Shown here in pieces: positions 54,449 to 63,948 of a stretch of DNA of 64,000 nt. Origin of the DNA: Bdellovibrio sp. KM01 (GTDB lineage Bacteria > Bdellovibrionota > Bdellovibrionia > Bdellovibrionales > Bdellovibrionaceae); assembly GCF_013752535.1 (NCBI RefSeq), contig NZ_CP058348.1, forward strand, positions 3,844,001-3,908,000. Reading direction: 5' to 3'. Each line of letters begins with the position of its first letter. The first letter of the stretch is position 1. A program made the position numbers and the translations under genes. The notes below the pieces were generated by a model. It did no database searches. It saw nothing but the letters and a program-made list of their open reading frames with translations, and was not told the origin of the DNA.

Positions 54449-55678
54449 ATGGATGTTCAAAAAATACTCTCGGCGGTTGCTTGCGTCTTAGTATTTACAG
54501 CTTGTAGCAAAAAATCGTCGAACTCGGTCTTCTCAGACAGCACTGCACTTGATTCTGCAGCTTGTATGGGACAAGCGATCAAAAGCAAATACATCGTTCA
54601 GTGGGAAGATGGCCGATTCACTGTTGAATCCGGCACTGATGCTGAATCATTCAAAAAAGAATTTATCGAACCACAATTGGAAAACATTCGCCGTGTCGAA
54701 TTCGATCGTCGCATTCAAGTTGAAGCCACGAAAGAATACGCTTCGTCGTCTGTAAGCGACACTTGGGGCTTAAGCATGATCAAAGCGAACTCTGCTTACA
54801 CTCAAGGCGTATATGGTCAAGGTATTAAGGTCGCAGTTGTGGATGCGTATGTGGATGTCACTCATCCGCAGCTTGCGGGCCGAATTGCTGTGAATACGGG
54901 AGAAATTCCTAATAACGGAATTGATGATGATAAAAATGGTATTGTTGACGATTACTATGGCGCGAGCTTTGTCTCTGTTCCATCCTCAACGACAACACCC
55001 AGCCCCCACGGATCTCATGTCGCTGGGATTATCGCGGCCGACTCAAATTTTGGACCGGTTTCGGGCGTGGCTCCCCGCGCACAAATTATTCCAGCACAGT
55101 TCATCGCCAATGATGGTGGTGGTTCTTTAGGTGACGCAATTCTTGCACTTCAATATGCCGCCAGTCGTGGTGCTAAAATCATCAATGCCAGCTGGGGTGG
55201 CGCTCCCTGTGTCGCTTCCTTGAGAAATGCGTTCCAAGTTTTGGAATCCCAAGGAATTCTGGTTGTCGTAGCAGCGGGTAATGATGCGCGCGATATCGAT
55301 GTCTACCCTGAATTCCCGGCTTCTTTTGATCTTTCAAATCAAATCACTGTGGCGGCATCAAGCGTGAGTGACTTCATGACATCTTGGTCGAACAGTGGCT
55401 TTAATTTTGTCCATGTGGCGGCACCGGGTGAGCATATTTTAAGCACGATTCCCGGCAACAGTTCGACCTACATGGATGGAACGAGCATGGCAGCACCCTT
55501 CGTCTCTGGAACAGCGGCTCTGCTATGGAGCTATAAGCCAAACGCCACTGCAAAGCAGATTAAAGCCGCAATCGAACAGTCAGTTGACGTTACTTCAGGA
55601 CACGAGTTTAAAGTAAAAACTCGAGGCCGAATCAATATTCAAAAGGCACTTCAAGTACTTGGACAGTTAGTCCCATAA
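54449..55678 (+). CDS. Subtilisin-like serine protease lipoprotein
   Basis: A 409-residue S8 peptidase with lipobox FTAC (Cys19) and an I9-type pro-domain (KYIVQWEDGRFTVESG, about 46-100). The triad is Asp132 in VAVVDAYVD, His187 in HGSHVAGIIA and Ser346 in GTSMAAPFVSG, with oxyanion Asn278 in AAGNDA. The Asp motif has DAY where DTG is usual. The ATG at 54449 has AGGGAG upstream; a GTG six bases earlier is possible. A lipid anchor would hold it on the outer membrane surface or inside the envelope. Confidence 0.92.
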   Translation: MDVQKILSAVACVLVFTACSKKSSNSVFSDSTALDSAACMGQAIKSKYIVQWEDGRFTVESGTDAESFKKEFIEPQLENIRRVEFDRRIQVEATKEYASSSVSDTWGLSMIKANSAYTQGVYGQGIKVAVVDAYVDVTHPQLAGRIAVNTGEIPNNGIDDDKNGIVDDYYGASFVSVPSSTTTPSPHGSHVAGIIAADSNFGPVSGVAPRAQIIPAQFIANDGGGSLGDAILALQYAASRGAKIINASWGGAPCVASLRNAFQVLESQGILVVVAAGNDARDIDVYPEFPASFDLSNQITVAASSVSDFMTSWSNSGFNFVHVAAPGEHILSTIPGNSSTYMDGTSMAAPFVSGTAALLWSYKPNATAKQIKAAIEQSVDVTSGHEFKVKTRGRINIQKALQVLGQLVP

Positions 55679-55699
55679 ATTCAACAAGATACCTACTGA

Positions 55700-55733
55700 A
55701 CGCAGAGCAGAAAAACATGCTCTGCGTCTGTCG
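55700..55733 (+). terminator. Terminator of the subtilase gene
   Basis: Perfect ten-base-pair stem ACGCAGAGCA / TGCTCTGCGT with an eight-base loop; the following CTGTCGTTTT is a poor U tract, so strength is uncertain. Confidence 0.7.
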
Positions 55734-55807
55734 TTTTAAGATGATTACTCAAATGCTCATTGATAGAAGTATGCCTTCCGTTTTTTCAAACGTTAAAGAA
55801 GGAATTT

Positions 55808-57373
55808 ATGAGCGAAGTATCTTCAGGCATTCAAGCAAAGCTTGCCGATCTAGAAAAAAGAAATGAAGCCGCGATGGCGGGTGGCGGAGCTGCTCGTGTT
55901 GCGAAACACAAACAAGGCGGCAGACTTTCTGCGCGCGAACGTTTAGATGTTCTTTTAGATCCAGGCAGCTTCGTTGAGATGGATCGTTTCGTTACTCATC
56001 GTTGCACAAACTTCGGCATGGACAAAAATGTTGTTCCGGGCGACGGCGTGGTAACTGGTTACGGTCGTATCAACGGCAAATTGGTTTACGTCTCTTCTCA
56101 AGATTTCACTGTTATCGGTGGATCTATGTCTCGCACTCAAGCTAACAAAATTTGTAAAGTGATGGACCTTTCTATCAAGAACGGTGCACCCTTCATTTCT
56201 TTGAATGACTCTGGTGGCGCACGTATTCAAGAAGGTATCGAATCACTTGGTGGTTACGCAGATATCTTTACACGCAACACGATGGCTTCTGGTTTAGTTC
56301 CACAAATCACAGCAATCATGGGCCCTTGCGCGGGCGGCGCGGTTTACTCCCCGTCGATTACTGACTTTGTATTCATGGTTAAAAACACTTCTTACATGTT
56401 CGTAACGGGTCCTGATGTTATCAAGACTGTGACTCATGAAGAAGTAACTAAAGAAGATTTGGGGGGAGCGACAACTCACTCTGCAAAATCTGGTGTTGCG
56501 CACTTCGCAGCTGAAGACGACAAGCACTGTTTGTTGCTAATCCGCGAATTGATGAACTTCCTTCCATCAAACAACTTGGATGATGCTCCAGCATTGCCGA
56601 ACACAGATCGTCCTGACCGCCTGACTGAGGCGATCATGAACTTGATCCCGGAAAATCCTAAAAAACCTTACGACATGCTTGCAGTTATCACTGAGTGCGT
56701 GGACGAGGGTTACTTCCTTGAGGTTCACAAGCACTTTGCTGCAAACGTTATCGTAGGTTTCGCCCGTTTCAACGGTCGTCCCGTTGGTATCGTGGCAAAT
56801 CAACCAAACGTATTGGCTGGTTGCTTGAACATCGAAGCTTCCCGTAAGGCAGCTCGTTTCATCCGCTTCTGTGACGCTTTCAACATCCCTGTTGTTTCAT
56901 TCGTTGACGTTCCGGGCTTCTTGCCAGGTAAAGATCAAGAGTGGAATGGTATCATCACTCACGGTGCGAAACTTCTTTATGCCTACGCTGAAGCGACTGT
57001 TCCTAAAATCACAGTAATCACTCGTAAAGCTTACGGTGGTGCATACATCGTTATGGGATCTAAACTTTTGAGATCTGACGTGAACCTGGCTTACCCTTCT
57101 GCAGAAATTGCAGTCATGGGAGCTGAGGGTGCGGTAAGCATCATCAGCCGCGAAGAGATCAACAAAGCAAAAGATCCAGCAGCAGAAAAAGCTCGTTTGA
57201 CGGCACAATACGAAGAGAAGTTCTCGAATCCGTACGTGTCTGCAGAACTTGGTTACACTGACGAAGTTATCGATCCAGCTTTGACTCGTAAACGCATCAT
57301 CGATTCTTTGGAAATGCTAAAAAATAAACGCGATATCACTCCGGCTAAAAAGCACGGCAATATCCCTCTGTAG
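55808..57373 (+). CDS. Acyl-CoA carboxylase carboxyltransferase (beta) subunit
   Basis: A 521-residue carboxyltransferase of the PccB/AccD5 family, with both crotonase-like halves in one chain: [32 protein letters not shown] and [11 protein letters not shown] in the first, and [14 protein letters not shown] with [13 protein letters not shown] in the second. It moves carboxyl from biotin to propionyl-CoA or acetyl-CoA; the substrate cannot be told. I start at the ATG at 55808 with AAGAAGGA upstream; the open frame begins 48 bases earlier. Confidence 0.93.
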   Translation: MSEVSSGIQAKLADLEKRNEAAMAGGGAARVAKHKQGGRLSARERLDVLLDPGSFVEMDRFVTHRCTNFGMDKNVVPGDGVVTGYGRINGKLVYVSSQDFTVIGGSMSRTQANKICKVMDLSIKNGAPFISLNDSGGARIQEGIESLGGYADIFTRNTMASGLVPQITAIMGPCAGGAVYSPSITDFVFMVKNTSYMFVTGPDVIKTVTHEEVTKEDLGGATTHSAKSGVAHFAAEDDKHCLLLIRELMNFLPSNNLDDAPALPNTDRPDRLTEAIMNLIPENPKKPYDMLAVITECVDEGYFLEVHKHFAANVIVGFARFNGRPVGIVANQPNVLAGCLNIEASRKAARFIRFCDAFNIPVVSFVDVPGFLPGKDQEWNGIITHGAKLLYAYAEATVPKITVITRKAYGGAYIVMGSKLLRSDVNLAYPSAEIAVMGAEGAVSIISREEINKAKDPAAEKARLTAQYEEKFSNPYVSAELGYTDEVIDPALTRKRIIDSLEMLKNKRDITPAKKHGNIPL

Positions 57374-57381
57374 GAGCGAAC

Positions 57382-58884
57382 ATGGCATTGTTTAAAAAAA
57401 TCCTGATCGCAAATCGTGGGGAAATCGCAATTCGTATCACTCGTGCTTGTCGCGAGCTTGGTATCGCATCCGTTGCGGTTTTCTCTGATGCCGATCGTGA
57501 TAGTTTGCACGTTTTCCTGGCGGATGAGGCCTACCACATTGGGCCTTCTCCCTCCAAAGAAAGTTATTTGAATTACAGAAAAATTCTGGAAGTAGCCAAA
57601 CAATCTGGAGCAGACGCCGTTCATCCAGGTTACGGCTTCCTGTCTGAAAACACGACATTTGCAAAAGCGTGTGAAGAAGCGGGAATCACTTTCATCGGAC
57701 CGACTGTCGCTAACATCGAATCTATGGGAGATAAAATCTCTGCCAAAGCTTTGATGAAAAAATCTGGTGTACCAACTGTTCCGGGGTCTGACGGTGGAGT
57801 TGAAACAGTCGAAGAGGCCACTAAAATCGCAGAGAAAATTGGTCTTCCAATTATCATCAAAGCCACAGCTGGCGGTGGCGGTAAAGGGATGCGTATCGTT
57901 CGCAAAATGGACGAAGTGGAAAGCGCTTTCCGTGCTTGCCGTTCTGAGGGTCAGAATTATTTTGCAAACCCTACTGTTTACATCGAAAAATTCATCAACG
58001 ATCCAAAGCACATCGAAATCCAAGTATTCGGCGATAAACATGGCAACCATGTTCATTTGTTTGAACGTGAGTGCTCGGTTCAGCGTCGTAACCAAAAGAT
58101 CATCGAAGAGTCTCCGTCACCTTCAGTTCCTCAGGAAGTGCGTTTGCGCATGGGTGAGGCATCTGTTCGCGCAGCGAAGCAGATCAACTATGTGGGTGCC
58201 GGTACGATTGAATATATCTTTGATAACAAAACCAAAGATTTTTATTTCATGGAGATGAACACGCGTCTACAAGTTGAACATCCGATCACTGAGATCGTGA
58301 CTGGCGTTGACTTGGTTCGCGAGCAAATTAGTGTGGCCGCTGGTAAACCTTTGAGCTTTAAGCAAGAAGACATCAAGCAAAAAGGCCACGCCATTGAAGC
58401 CCGTGTTTGTGCCGAAGACCCTGTGACTTATAAGCCAAGTCCTGGGGTGATCCGCGCTTGCCGACATCCACAAGGTCCGTTCATGCGCGTGGATTCTTAT
58501 GCTTACCCTGGTTACAACGTTCCGATCTATTACGATCCAATGATCTCTAAGGTTATTACTTGGGGTGATACTCGTAATGAAGCGATCGATCGTATGCAAC
58601 GTGCTTTGTCTGAGTTCGTATTGACGGGTATCAAAACAAACATCGTTCTTCACAAAACTATTTTGGACCACCCGACATTCCGTGACGGTACTTACACGAC
58701 ACAATTTATCGAAAAGAACTTCGAAGTTATCGAGCCAGAGATGTTCAAGCAAGTTGACGACCCTGTGTTCTTGATCGCGGCGGCTATTGAGGCCTACAAC
58801 GATCGTAAATCGAAGGATATCCGCCAGCTTAACGTTCGCTCCACATGGAGAAGCGTTGGTCGTAAACTTCAGTTGAGGACGTAA
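57382..58884 (+). CDS. Biotin carboxylase subunit
   Basis: A 500-residue ATP-grasp biotin carboxylase, with FKKILIANRGEIAIRITRACRELG, the glycine loop KATAGGGGKGMRIV, ERECSVQRRNQKIIEE and MNTRLQVEHPITE. It carboxylates biotin on the carrier protein encoded next. Eight bases after the carboxyltransferase gene. PccA-type or AccC-type cannot be separated; separate carrier and carboxylase genes suggest a bacterial acyl-CoA carboxylase. Confidence 0.93.
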   Translation: MALFKKILIANRGEIAIRITRACRELGIASVAVFSDADRDSLHVFLADEAYHIGPSPSKESYLNYRKILEVAKQSGADAVHPGYGFLSENTTFAKACEEAGITFIGPTVANIESMGDKISAKALMKKSGVPTVPGSDGGVETVEEATKIAEKIGLPIIIKATAGGGGKGMRIVRKMDEVESAFRACRSEGQNYFANPTVYIEKFINDPKHIEIQVFGDKHGNHVHLFERECSVQRRNQKIIEESPSPSVPQEVRLRMGEASVRAAKQINYVGAGTIEYIFDNKTKDFYFMEMNTRLQVEHPITEIVTGVDLVREQISVAAGKPLSFKQEDIKQKGHAIEARVCAEDPVTYKPSPGVIRACRHPQGPFMRVDSYAYPGYNVPIYYDPMISKVITWGDTRNEAIDRMQRALSEFVLTGIKTNIVLHKTILDHPTFRDGTYTTQFIEKNFEVIEPEMFKQVDDPVFLIAAAIEAYNDRKSKDIRQLNVRSTWRSVGRKLQLRT

Positions 58885-58885
58885 C

Positions 58886-59413
58886 ATGTATTTCGAAGCA
58901 GAACTTAGAGGAAAAAAATATAAAGTAGATGTGACGGAAGGCCGTCATGCATGGAAGATTTCTTTGCAACAAGAAGGCAAAGAATGGGTTCACCACGATA
59001 TTTCCAAGAATGACTTTAAACACGCAGAGGAGTACATCAGCTTCCTTTTCCAAGGTAAGTCGTACCTGATCGACGTTGTGGGTTCAGACACTGAATACAC
59101 GGTGTTTACGCGCAACTCGTTCCGTTCTATCAAGATCTTCAATGACGAAATGTTGTTGCATGAATCTTTGAAAAAAGGCGGCGGTTTCGGCGGCGATATG
59201 GAGCTTAAAGCTGGTATGCCAGGCAAAATTATCGAGATCTTCGCAAAAGAAGGCGACGTCGTGAAAGCGAATAAGCCCCTTTTGATTATGGAAGCGATGA
59301 AAATGGAAAACGAAATGCGCTCGGCTCGCGATGTAAAAATCAAAGAGATCAAAGTCAAACAAGGTGACTCTGTTGAATCAGGTGCGGTGTTGATCAAATT
59401 CGAAGAGCCTTAA
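58886..59413 (+). CDS. Biotin carboxyl carrier protein of the acyl-CoA carboxylase
   Basis: A 175-residue protein with a C-terminal biotinyl domain: biotin Lys139 in EAMKMENEM, preceded by the LKAGMPGKIIEIFAKEGDVVKAN barrel. The first 95 residues are a beta-rich region like the BT domain in PccA, which bridges to the carboxyltransferase. Overall this looks like the C-terminal third of PccA as a separate chain. It starts one base after the carboxylase stop; a terminator follows. Confidence 0.92.
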   Translation: MYFEAELRGKKYKVDVTEGRHAWKISLQQEGKEWVHHDISKNDFKHAEEYISFLFQGKSYLIDVVGSDTEYTVFTRNSFRSIKIFNDEMLLHESLKKGGGFGGDMELKAGMPGKIIEIFAKEGDVVKANKPLLIMEAMKMENEMRSARDVKIKEIKVKQGDSVESGAVLIKFEEP

Positions 59414-59435
59414 TCGGTTCTTTGATTCAGACAAA

Positions 59436-59473
59436 ATAAAAAGGGAAACTTCTTACGGAGTTTCCCTTTTTTA
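59436..59473. terminator. Bidirectional terminator between the carboxylase operon and tatC
   Basis: Stem AAAAAGGGAAACT / AGTTTCCCTTTTT with an eight-base loop, between convergent operons. Confidence 0.93.
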
Positions 59474-59507
59474 TTATCTAAATTTTACTGGGTCCTGTGA
59501 AAGCGAA

Positions 59508-60272
59508 CTATTCGCGTTCGTTTTGTCGGAATTGCGCTTCACGCTTTCTTTCAAAGATGCCGACCATGATCACGCCGATTTCATATAACAAAACCATCGG
59601 GATCAACATCATCACCATGCTCATCAAATCTGGCGGAGTGATGATTGCTGCAGCGACAGCCAATCCCATGATCGCGTAGCGACGTTTTTCTTTAAGGAAT
59701 TTTTGGCTTACAAGGCCCATCATACCTAAGATTGAAATTACCAATGGAAGCTCAAAAGAGACACCGAACATCAAACACATCTGAGTAAAGAACCCAAGAT
59801 ACTGTTCAATCGAAATCATTGGCTTATCGACAGTGCCACCGTAATTCATCAAGAAGTGGAAAGCCATCGGCAAAACCACATAGTACGAAAACGCTGCGCC
59901 CAAAATGAAAAGAACGGAACCCGCGAAGATAAACCCCATCGAGTATTTCTTTTCTTTTTGATAAAGGCCTGGCGCTACGAATTTCCAAACTTGGTAAAGC
60001 CACAACGGACACGAAATCAAAATTCCACACACAAAGGAAATTTTGATATGTGCGATGAATTTATCCAGCGGGCCCGTATAGATCAATCCGCCACCAGGAA
60101 GGTACGGAGCAATCGGTGCACGAATATAGTCGAAAACTTGTTCGCTAAAGTGATAGCAAATACCAGTCGCTGCCAACAAAATCCAAACCATGCGAACCAG
60201 GCGGAAACGAAGCTCGCCCAAGTGTTCGTAAAGGGATTGGGCTTTTTGGTCTAATTCTTCAGAAGAGCCCAT
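59508..60272 (-). CDS. tatC: Twin-arginine translocase subunit TatC
   Basis: TatC recognises the twin-arginine signal of folded export substrates. The 254-residue protein has six membrane segments and the conserved N-terminal HLGELRFRLVR plus FGVSFELPLVI and the PPDLMSMVMMLIPMVLLYE segment. It overlaps the tatB start by one base. Confidence 0.95.
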   Translation of the reverse strand: MGSSEELDQKAQSLYEHLGELRFRLVRMVWILLAATGICYHFSEQVFDYIRAPIAPYLPGGGLIYTGPLDKFIAHIKISFVCGILISCPLWLYQVWKFVAPGLYQKEKKYSMGFIFAGSVLFILGAAFSYYVVLPMAFHFLMNYGGTVDKPMISIEQYLGFFTQMCLMFGVSFELPLVISILGMMGLVSQKFLKEKRRYAIMGLAVAAAIITPPDLMSMVMMLIPMVLLYEIGVIMVGIFERKREAQFRQNERE

Positions 60273-60664
60273 TAGCCTTTGCTCCCTTTATCGTCGTCAT
60301 CGTTGGAGTTATTTTGAATTTTAAATTCCATCTGTTGTGGAGTTGAATCCTTTGCCGCATTAACTTGTCCATGTGGCACGTGATCTTCAGAAGTCCAATC
60401 ACCTGGATCTTCAGTGTCAGCATCTGACTTTACTTCCGGATTTTCTGGAGGCACCTTCGGCGCTTGCTTGTGTCTATCGTACAAATCGATAGGATCGATA
60501 CGCGCTTGCTGTTTCAAGTCGTCAGTGAATTCACTGGTCGTTCTTTTAAGTTCATTAAGAAAGCGCCCGAGTGTGCGCGCCACTTGTGGAAGTTCCTTGG
60601 GGCCGATCACGATCAGCGCCAAGATAGCTAAGAAAATGATTTCTGACATGCCTAAACCGAACAT
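60272..60664 (-). CDS. tatB: Twin-arginine translocase subunit TatB (TatA/B family)
   Basis: A 130-residue protein with the TatA/B hallmark MFGLGMSEIIFLAILALIVIGPKELPQVARTLGRFL: one membrane helix, Gly-Pro hinge, amphipathic helix, then a polar acidic tail. The Glu at residue 8 (SEI) is typical of TatB rather than TatA. No tatA is adjacent. The tail is acidic with repeated D/N. Confidence 0.9.
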   Translation of the reverse strand: MFGLGMSEIIFLAILALIVIGPKELPQVARTLGRFLNELKRTTSEFTDDLKQQARIDPIDLYDRHKQAPKVPPENPEVKSDADTEDPGDWTSEDHVPHGQVNAAKDSTPQQMEFKIQNNSNDDDDKGSKG

Positions 60665-60682
60665 GGTCGCAGATTAGTGGAA

Positions 60683-61288
60683 TCACCCTTGTTTGCCAAG
60701 CTTTACTTGGTCTTGAGGCAGGGTCAAAACACCCATTTCCACCAGCTTTTCTTTAGCTAGTTCTGAGCCTGTCCGCTGATAGCGATCATAGAGGCGAAGG
60801 ATACTTTCATCAGACTTAATAAAGGAATGCTGGCTAATGTAAGTCAGCACGTCAACGAACTCAATAAAGCGCGCTGAGAACGTTTTATAAACTTTCGCCA
60901 GGCCATCCTCGCGCGTGCAGTGGGCTAAGTGGGTATAGGCCGCTCCACCAATGTTGGCGTAGTAATCCACATCCACAGTTTTTCTTTGGAGTGAGTCGCC
61001 AAAGAAACCACTGATGTACAGTGCGCGGTCGCCAAGCTTTCTAAGCTTTTCAAGCTTCACGGATTGTTCTGCATTTTGCGCGTGCAGGTACATTTCGGCT
61101 AATGTTGCTTCCGCTTCAAACAGAGCTTTGGCATCTAGATATTGCTTCAGAAGATTTACGAGATACGCTTCGACAAGAGGAAGCGTCTGAACTTTACGGT
61201 CGTAAAGTCCCTTAGATACAAGCTCCTGAAAATAGCCTTCAGGGCTTACGAAAAGTTCTACTGTTTGCGAGCCGGTTTTATCTTTCAT
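60683..61288 (-). CDS. Conserved protein of unknown function
   Basis: A 201-residue, mostly helical cytoplasmic protein without signal or membrane segment. Features: AEATLAEMYLHAQNAEQSVKLEKLRKLGDRALYISGFF, then VDVDYYANIGGAAYTHLAH and a C-terminal helical part. The LGDxxLYxSGFFxDSL and VDYYxxxGxxAYxxLA pattern looks strongly constrained and I believe a family of this kind occurs across delta-proteobacteria, but I cannot name a function. It lies 18 bases upstream of tatB. Confidence 0.75.
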   Translation of the reverse strand: MKDKTGSQTVELFVSPEGYFQELVSKGLYDRKVQTLPLVEAYLVNLLKQYLDAKALFEAEATLAEMYLHAQNAEQSVKLEKLRKLGDRALYISGFFGDSLQRKTVDVDYYANIGGAAYTHLAHCTREDGLAKVYKTFSARFIEFVDVLTYISQHSFIKSDESILRLYDRYQRTGSELAKEKLVEMGVLTLPQDQVKLGKQG

Positions 61289-61442
61289 CCTTACTCACCG
61301 CTGTCCCTACTTTAAGTCTAACAAAGGATGAAGGAATTTCGGTTAATTGTTTTTTAGAAGCTGGACATTGGTTTGGGGGAAAAATAATCTCATTATGAGA
61401 TGAAATTTGCCGACAAATTTATGCATCGATCAACGCTCCAAC

Positions 61443-62204
61443 CTACAAGAGAGCGCTTAATGTAGCGGATTCTGGAGGATGTGCCTTCAGATAGGCGTCG
61501 ATTTGTCTTTGAATTTGAGATCTTTTTAAAAGCCGGTTGAAAAGAGCAGCTTTGGATTTTGCATTCGACGCAAAGACGACGTGCAGACTCTTGACCCGTA
61601 TTACGTGTTCATTGATCTGAAGATTTTCTTGGGCTTGGGGTCCTAGCTTATTAATAAGATATTTCGCATTCACTAGATCAAAAAAAGCTCCGTCCACTCT
61701 GCCACCTAAAACTTTTTTGATGTTGGTTTCATCGTCTTTAACTTTTTCAACTTTAACGAGGCCTCGCTCAACCAGGCGATTGAACTCCACAGTGTTTCCG
61801 TAATCGATAACTACACCAATGGTTTTCCCTCGAAGATCTTCAAGTTTTGACCATTTTAAAGGGCTTTTTTTCCTTTCAACAAATCCAACGGGAGAGCGAT
61901 AGACAGAGTCTGATAAATACATTCCCGGAGTAAAGTCTTCCTCCCATGCGGGATAATAACCGTCATATTTCTTCCTTTTCACATCCGAAATTGCGCGCGC
62001 CCACGGAAGAAAAACGAACTGAACTTCAATACCGACATCGTTTAGCATCTTGCGCACGCCGGAGATCCCAGGCCCTTTTCCCGCGCAGGTCTCGCACACA
62101 TAGGGATACCACTCAGAGACGGCAATAACCCACTTTTCCGCCCGTGCAGAGTTGGAAATCATCAAGAAGAAAGTAATGAAAATTACACTGAAAAAACGCG
62201 CCAT
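61443..62204 (-). CDS. Periplasmic solute-binding protein, family 3
   Basis: A 253-residue exported protein (signal peptide MARFFSVIFITFFLMISNSARAE). It has the SBP_bac_3 layout: EWYPYVCETCAGKGPGISGVRKML, then KLEDLRGKTIGVVIDYG and VDGAFFDLVNAKYLI. Such proteins bind amino acids or act as sensors. No ABC permease genes are adjacent, so it may be a stand-alone receptor. A Cys pair (VCETC) near the start is unusual. Confidence 0.8.
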   Translation of the reverse strand: MARFFSVIFITFFLMISNSARAEKWVIAVSEWYPYVCETCAGKGPGISGVRKMLNDVGIEVQFVFLPWARAISDVKRKKYDGYYPAWEEDFTPGMYLSDSVYRSPVGFVERKKSPLKWSKLEDLRGKTIGVVIDYGNTVEFNRLVERGLVKVEKVKDDETNIKKVLGGRVDGAFFDLVNAKYLINKLGPQAQENLQINEHVIRVKSLHVVFASNAKSKAALFNRLLKRSQIQRQIDAYLKAHPPESATLSALL

Positions 62205-62418
62205 TTTTTTAAGTTTTACTACAGGAAAAACGCCTCTAGCAGCGGTACTTTAAGGCTCTGCCGATTTACAAACCCTCGGTGTATCAAAATGGAACGGCTG
62301 CCCTTTCCGCGCAAAGTGTATAACTTCTATACGGTTCCACCGCATCTAATGGGTTTCCACAGGTTTTAACAGTGGCACCGGGCTTGCTCTTTCCAAAGAT
62401 GAAGAAAGAGCGGGTTGC

Positions 62419-63948
62419 ATGATTAAAGTTAATTTGACTACCAAATTGGATACGAAAAAGAAGAAGTTCACCGCGGGCTTCGTGATGACCGTCGTGGCTC
62501 TCACGGGCGTTGTGGCTCTTTATAATTCCGTTCAAATGGTTGATACAGATACTCTATTGGCTGAAACTTCCGCTCCCGTTGAAAAGTCCAATGAGCCTAT
62601 GGTTCTAGCCGCCGATTCTAATGCTGAAATGGATGGCGAAGCTACTGGATTTAATCTGGAAATTCCTCAATTCGTGGCGCTTGATGAAGACACCGGTCCC
62701 ATTGCTGAATCTGGCATTGTGGAAAACCGTGAGGAAATCCTAAATGACTATCAAAATTTGATTTCTGAAGAGTTCCATATCCCTGAAAACCTTCGCGATC
62801 GCGTGGGTTTCTGGTTTGATATCTATACTCTTCACAATTCAAACAAACGCCTTATCCACCACTCAGTTTACCCGTGGATTGTTTTTGAGGTGGTTGATAC
62901 GACGGACATCATTAATTCCGACACCCCAAAACACCGCTGGATGAGAAATCTAAAAGCCGACGCTTTGGTAAAACAACAAGTTGAAAAAACTAAGACAGCG
63001 TTGAAATCGTTAGCAAAAAAGAAAAATCTTGATGATTTAACTGACGATGAAAAGCGCGTTATGGAAGCACTTTCCCGTCTTGATGGTGAAGTGAAAGAAA
63101 AAGCTAAGTTCGCTCTTAAAAATATCCGTGTGCAAACTGGTCAAAGAAACTTCTTCCAAGAAGGCTTGGAAGTATCTCCGAAATACCTTCCAGGTATGGA
63201 AGAGATTTTTGAAAATTACAATTTGCCAGTGGAGTTAACACGTATTCCATTCGTGGAAAGCTCGTTCAACAAACACGCTAAATCTAAAGTGGGCGCATCA
63301 GGCATCTGGCAATTCATGGGTGGCACTGGCCGTAAATTCATGGTTGTGACTGACAATATCGACGAAAGACACTCTCCGTTTAAAGCTACAGTCGCTGCGG
63401 CCCAATTGCTTAAAGAAAACCACATGATCCTAAAGCGCTCTTGGCCTTTGGCAATCACAGCGTGGAACCACGGCCCTCCAGGTATTCGTAAAGGTATGGC
63501 AAAAGCTAAATCTCAAGATTTGGGTGAGATTATCGCTAAATACAGAACAAAATCTTTCGACTTTGCCTCTTCAAATTTCTATTCAGAATTTTTGGGAGCT
63601 TTGTTCGCCGAGAAGTACCACGAAGAAGCATTCAAAGACTTGAATTACTCTGAAAAGTTGAATCTGCACACAGTGAAACTTTCCAGAAGCATCAATGCGA
63701 AAGAACTTTTGCGCAGAAGTAAATTGTCTGAAGATAACTTTATGCTTTTCAATCCGGATCTTAAAAAAGCCGTGCGCGTGAATGCACAAGTTCCATCTGG
63801 ATTTACTTTGATGTTGGATGACGATGCTCGTGATCAGCTTAAGGGAATTGTTGCAAAAGCAACTTTGGGTAAAAAACGTAAGGTTCCTAAAAGCACAACC
63901 GCATCAAGCGAAGTTTCCTTAAGCGAACCAGTAGCTCGCGATCTTTAA
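62419..63948 (+). CDS. Membrane-bound lytic transglycosylase (MltD-like)
   Basis: A 509-residue protein with an N-terminal anchor (about 17-36) and a disordered acidic stretch. A long helical region precedes the SLT core at about 255-400, with catalytic Glu280 in RIPFVESSFN, SGIWQFMGGTGRKF and NHGPPGIRK. The C-terminal part (HTVKLSRSINAKELLRRSKLSEDNFMLFNP) looks like a degenerate LysM. It cleaves peptidoglycan to anhydromuropeptides. Use in predation or growth is possible. Start ATG; no strong ribosome-binding site. Confidence 0.9.
   Translation: MIKVNLTTKLDTKKKKFTAGFVMTVVALTGVVALYNSVQMVDTDTLLAETSAPVEKSNEPMVLAADSNAEMDGEATGFNLEIPQFVALDEDTGPIAESGIVENREEILNDYQNLISEEFHIPENLRDRVGFWFDIYTLHNSNKRLIHHSVYPWIVFEVVDTTDIINSDTPKHRWMRNLKADALVKQQVEKTKTALKSLAKKKNLDDLTDDEKRVMEALSRLDGEVKEKAKFALKNIRVQTGQRNFFQEGLEVSPKYLPGMEEIFENYNLPVELTRIPFVESSFNKHAKSKVGASGIWQFMGGTGRKFMVVTDNIDERHSPFKATVAAAQLLKENHMILKRSWPLAITAWNHGPPGIRKGMAKAKSQDLGEIIAKYRTKSFDFASSNFYSEFLGALFAEKYHEEAFKDLNYSEKLNLHTVKLSRSINAKELLRRSKLSEDNFMLFNPDLKKAVRVNAQVPSGFTLMLDDDARDQLKGIVAKATLGKKRKVPKSTTASSEVSLSEPVARDL

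Noticed and set aside
57253-58095. 280-codon open frame on the minus strand across the carboxyltransferase/biotin carboxylase junction
   Set aside because: It is antisense to two well-conserved genes, has no ribosome-binding site, and its low-complexity Phe/Ser/Arg content is that of a reverse-frame shadow.
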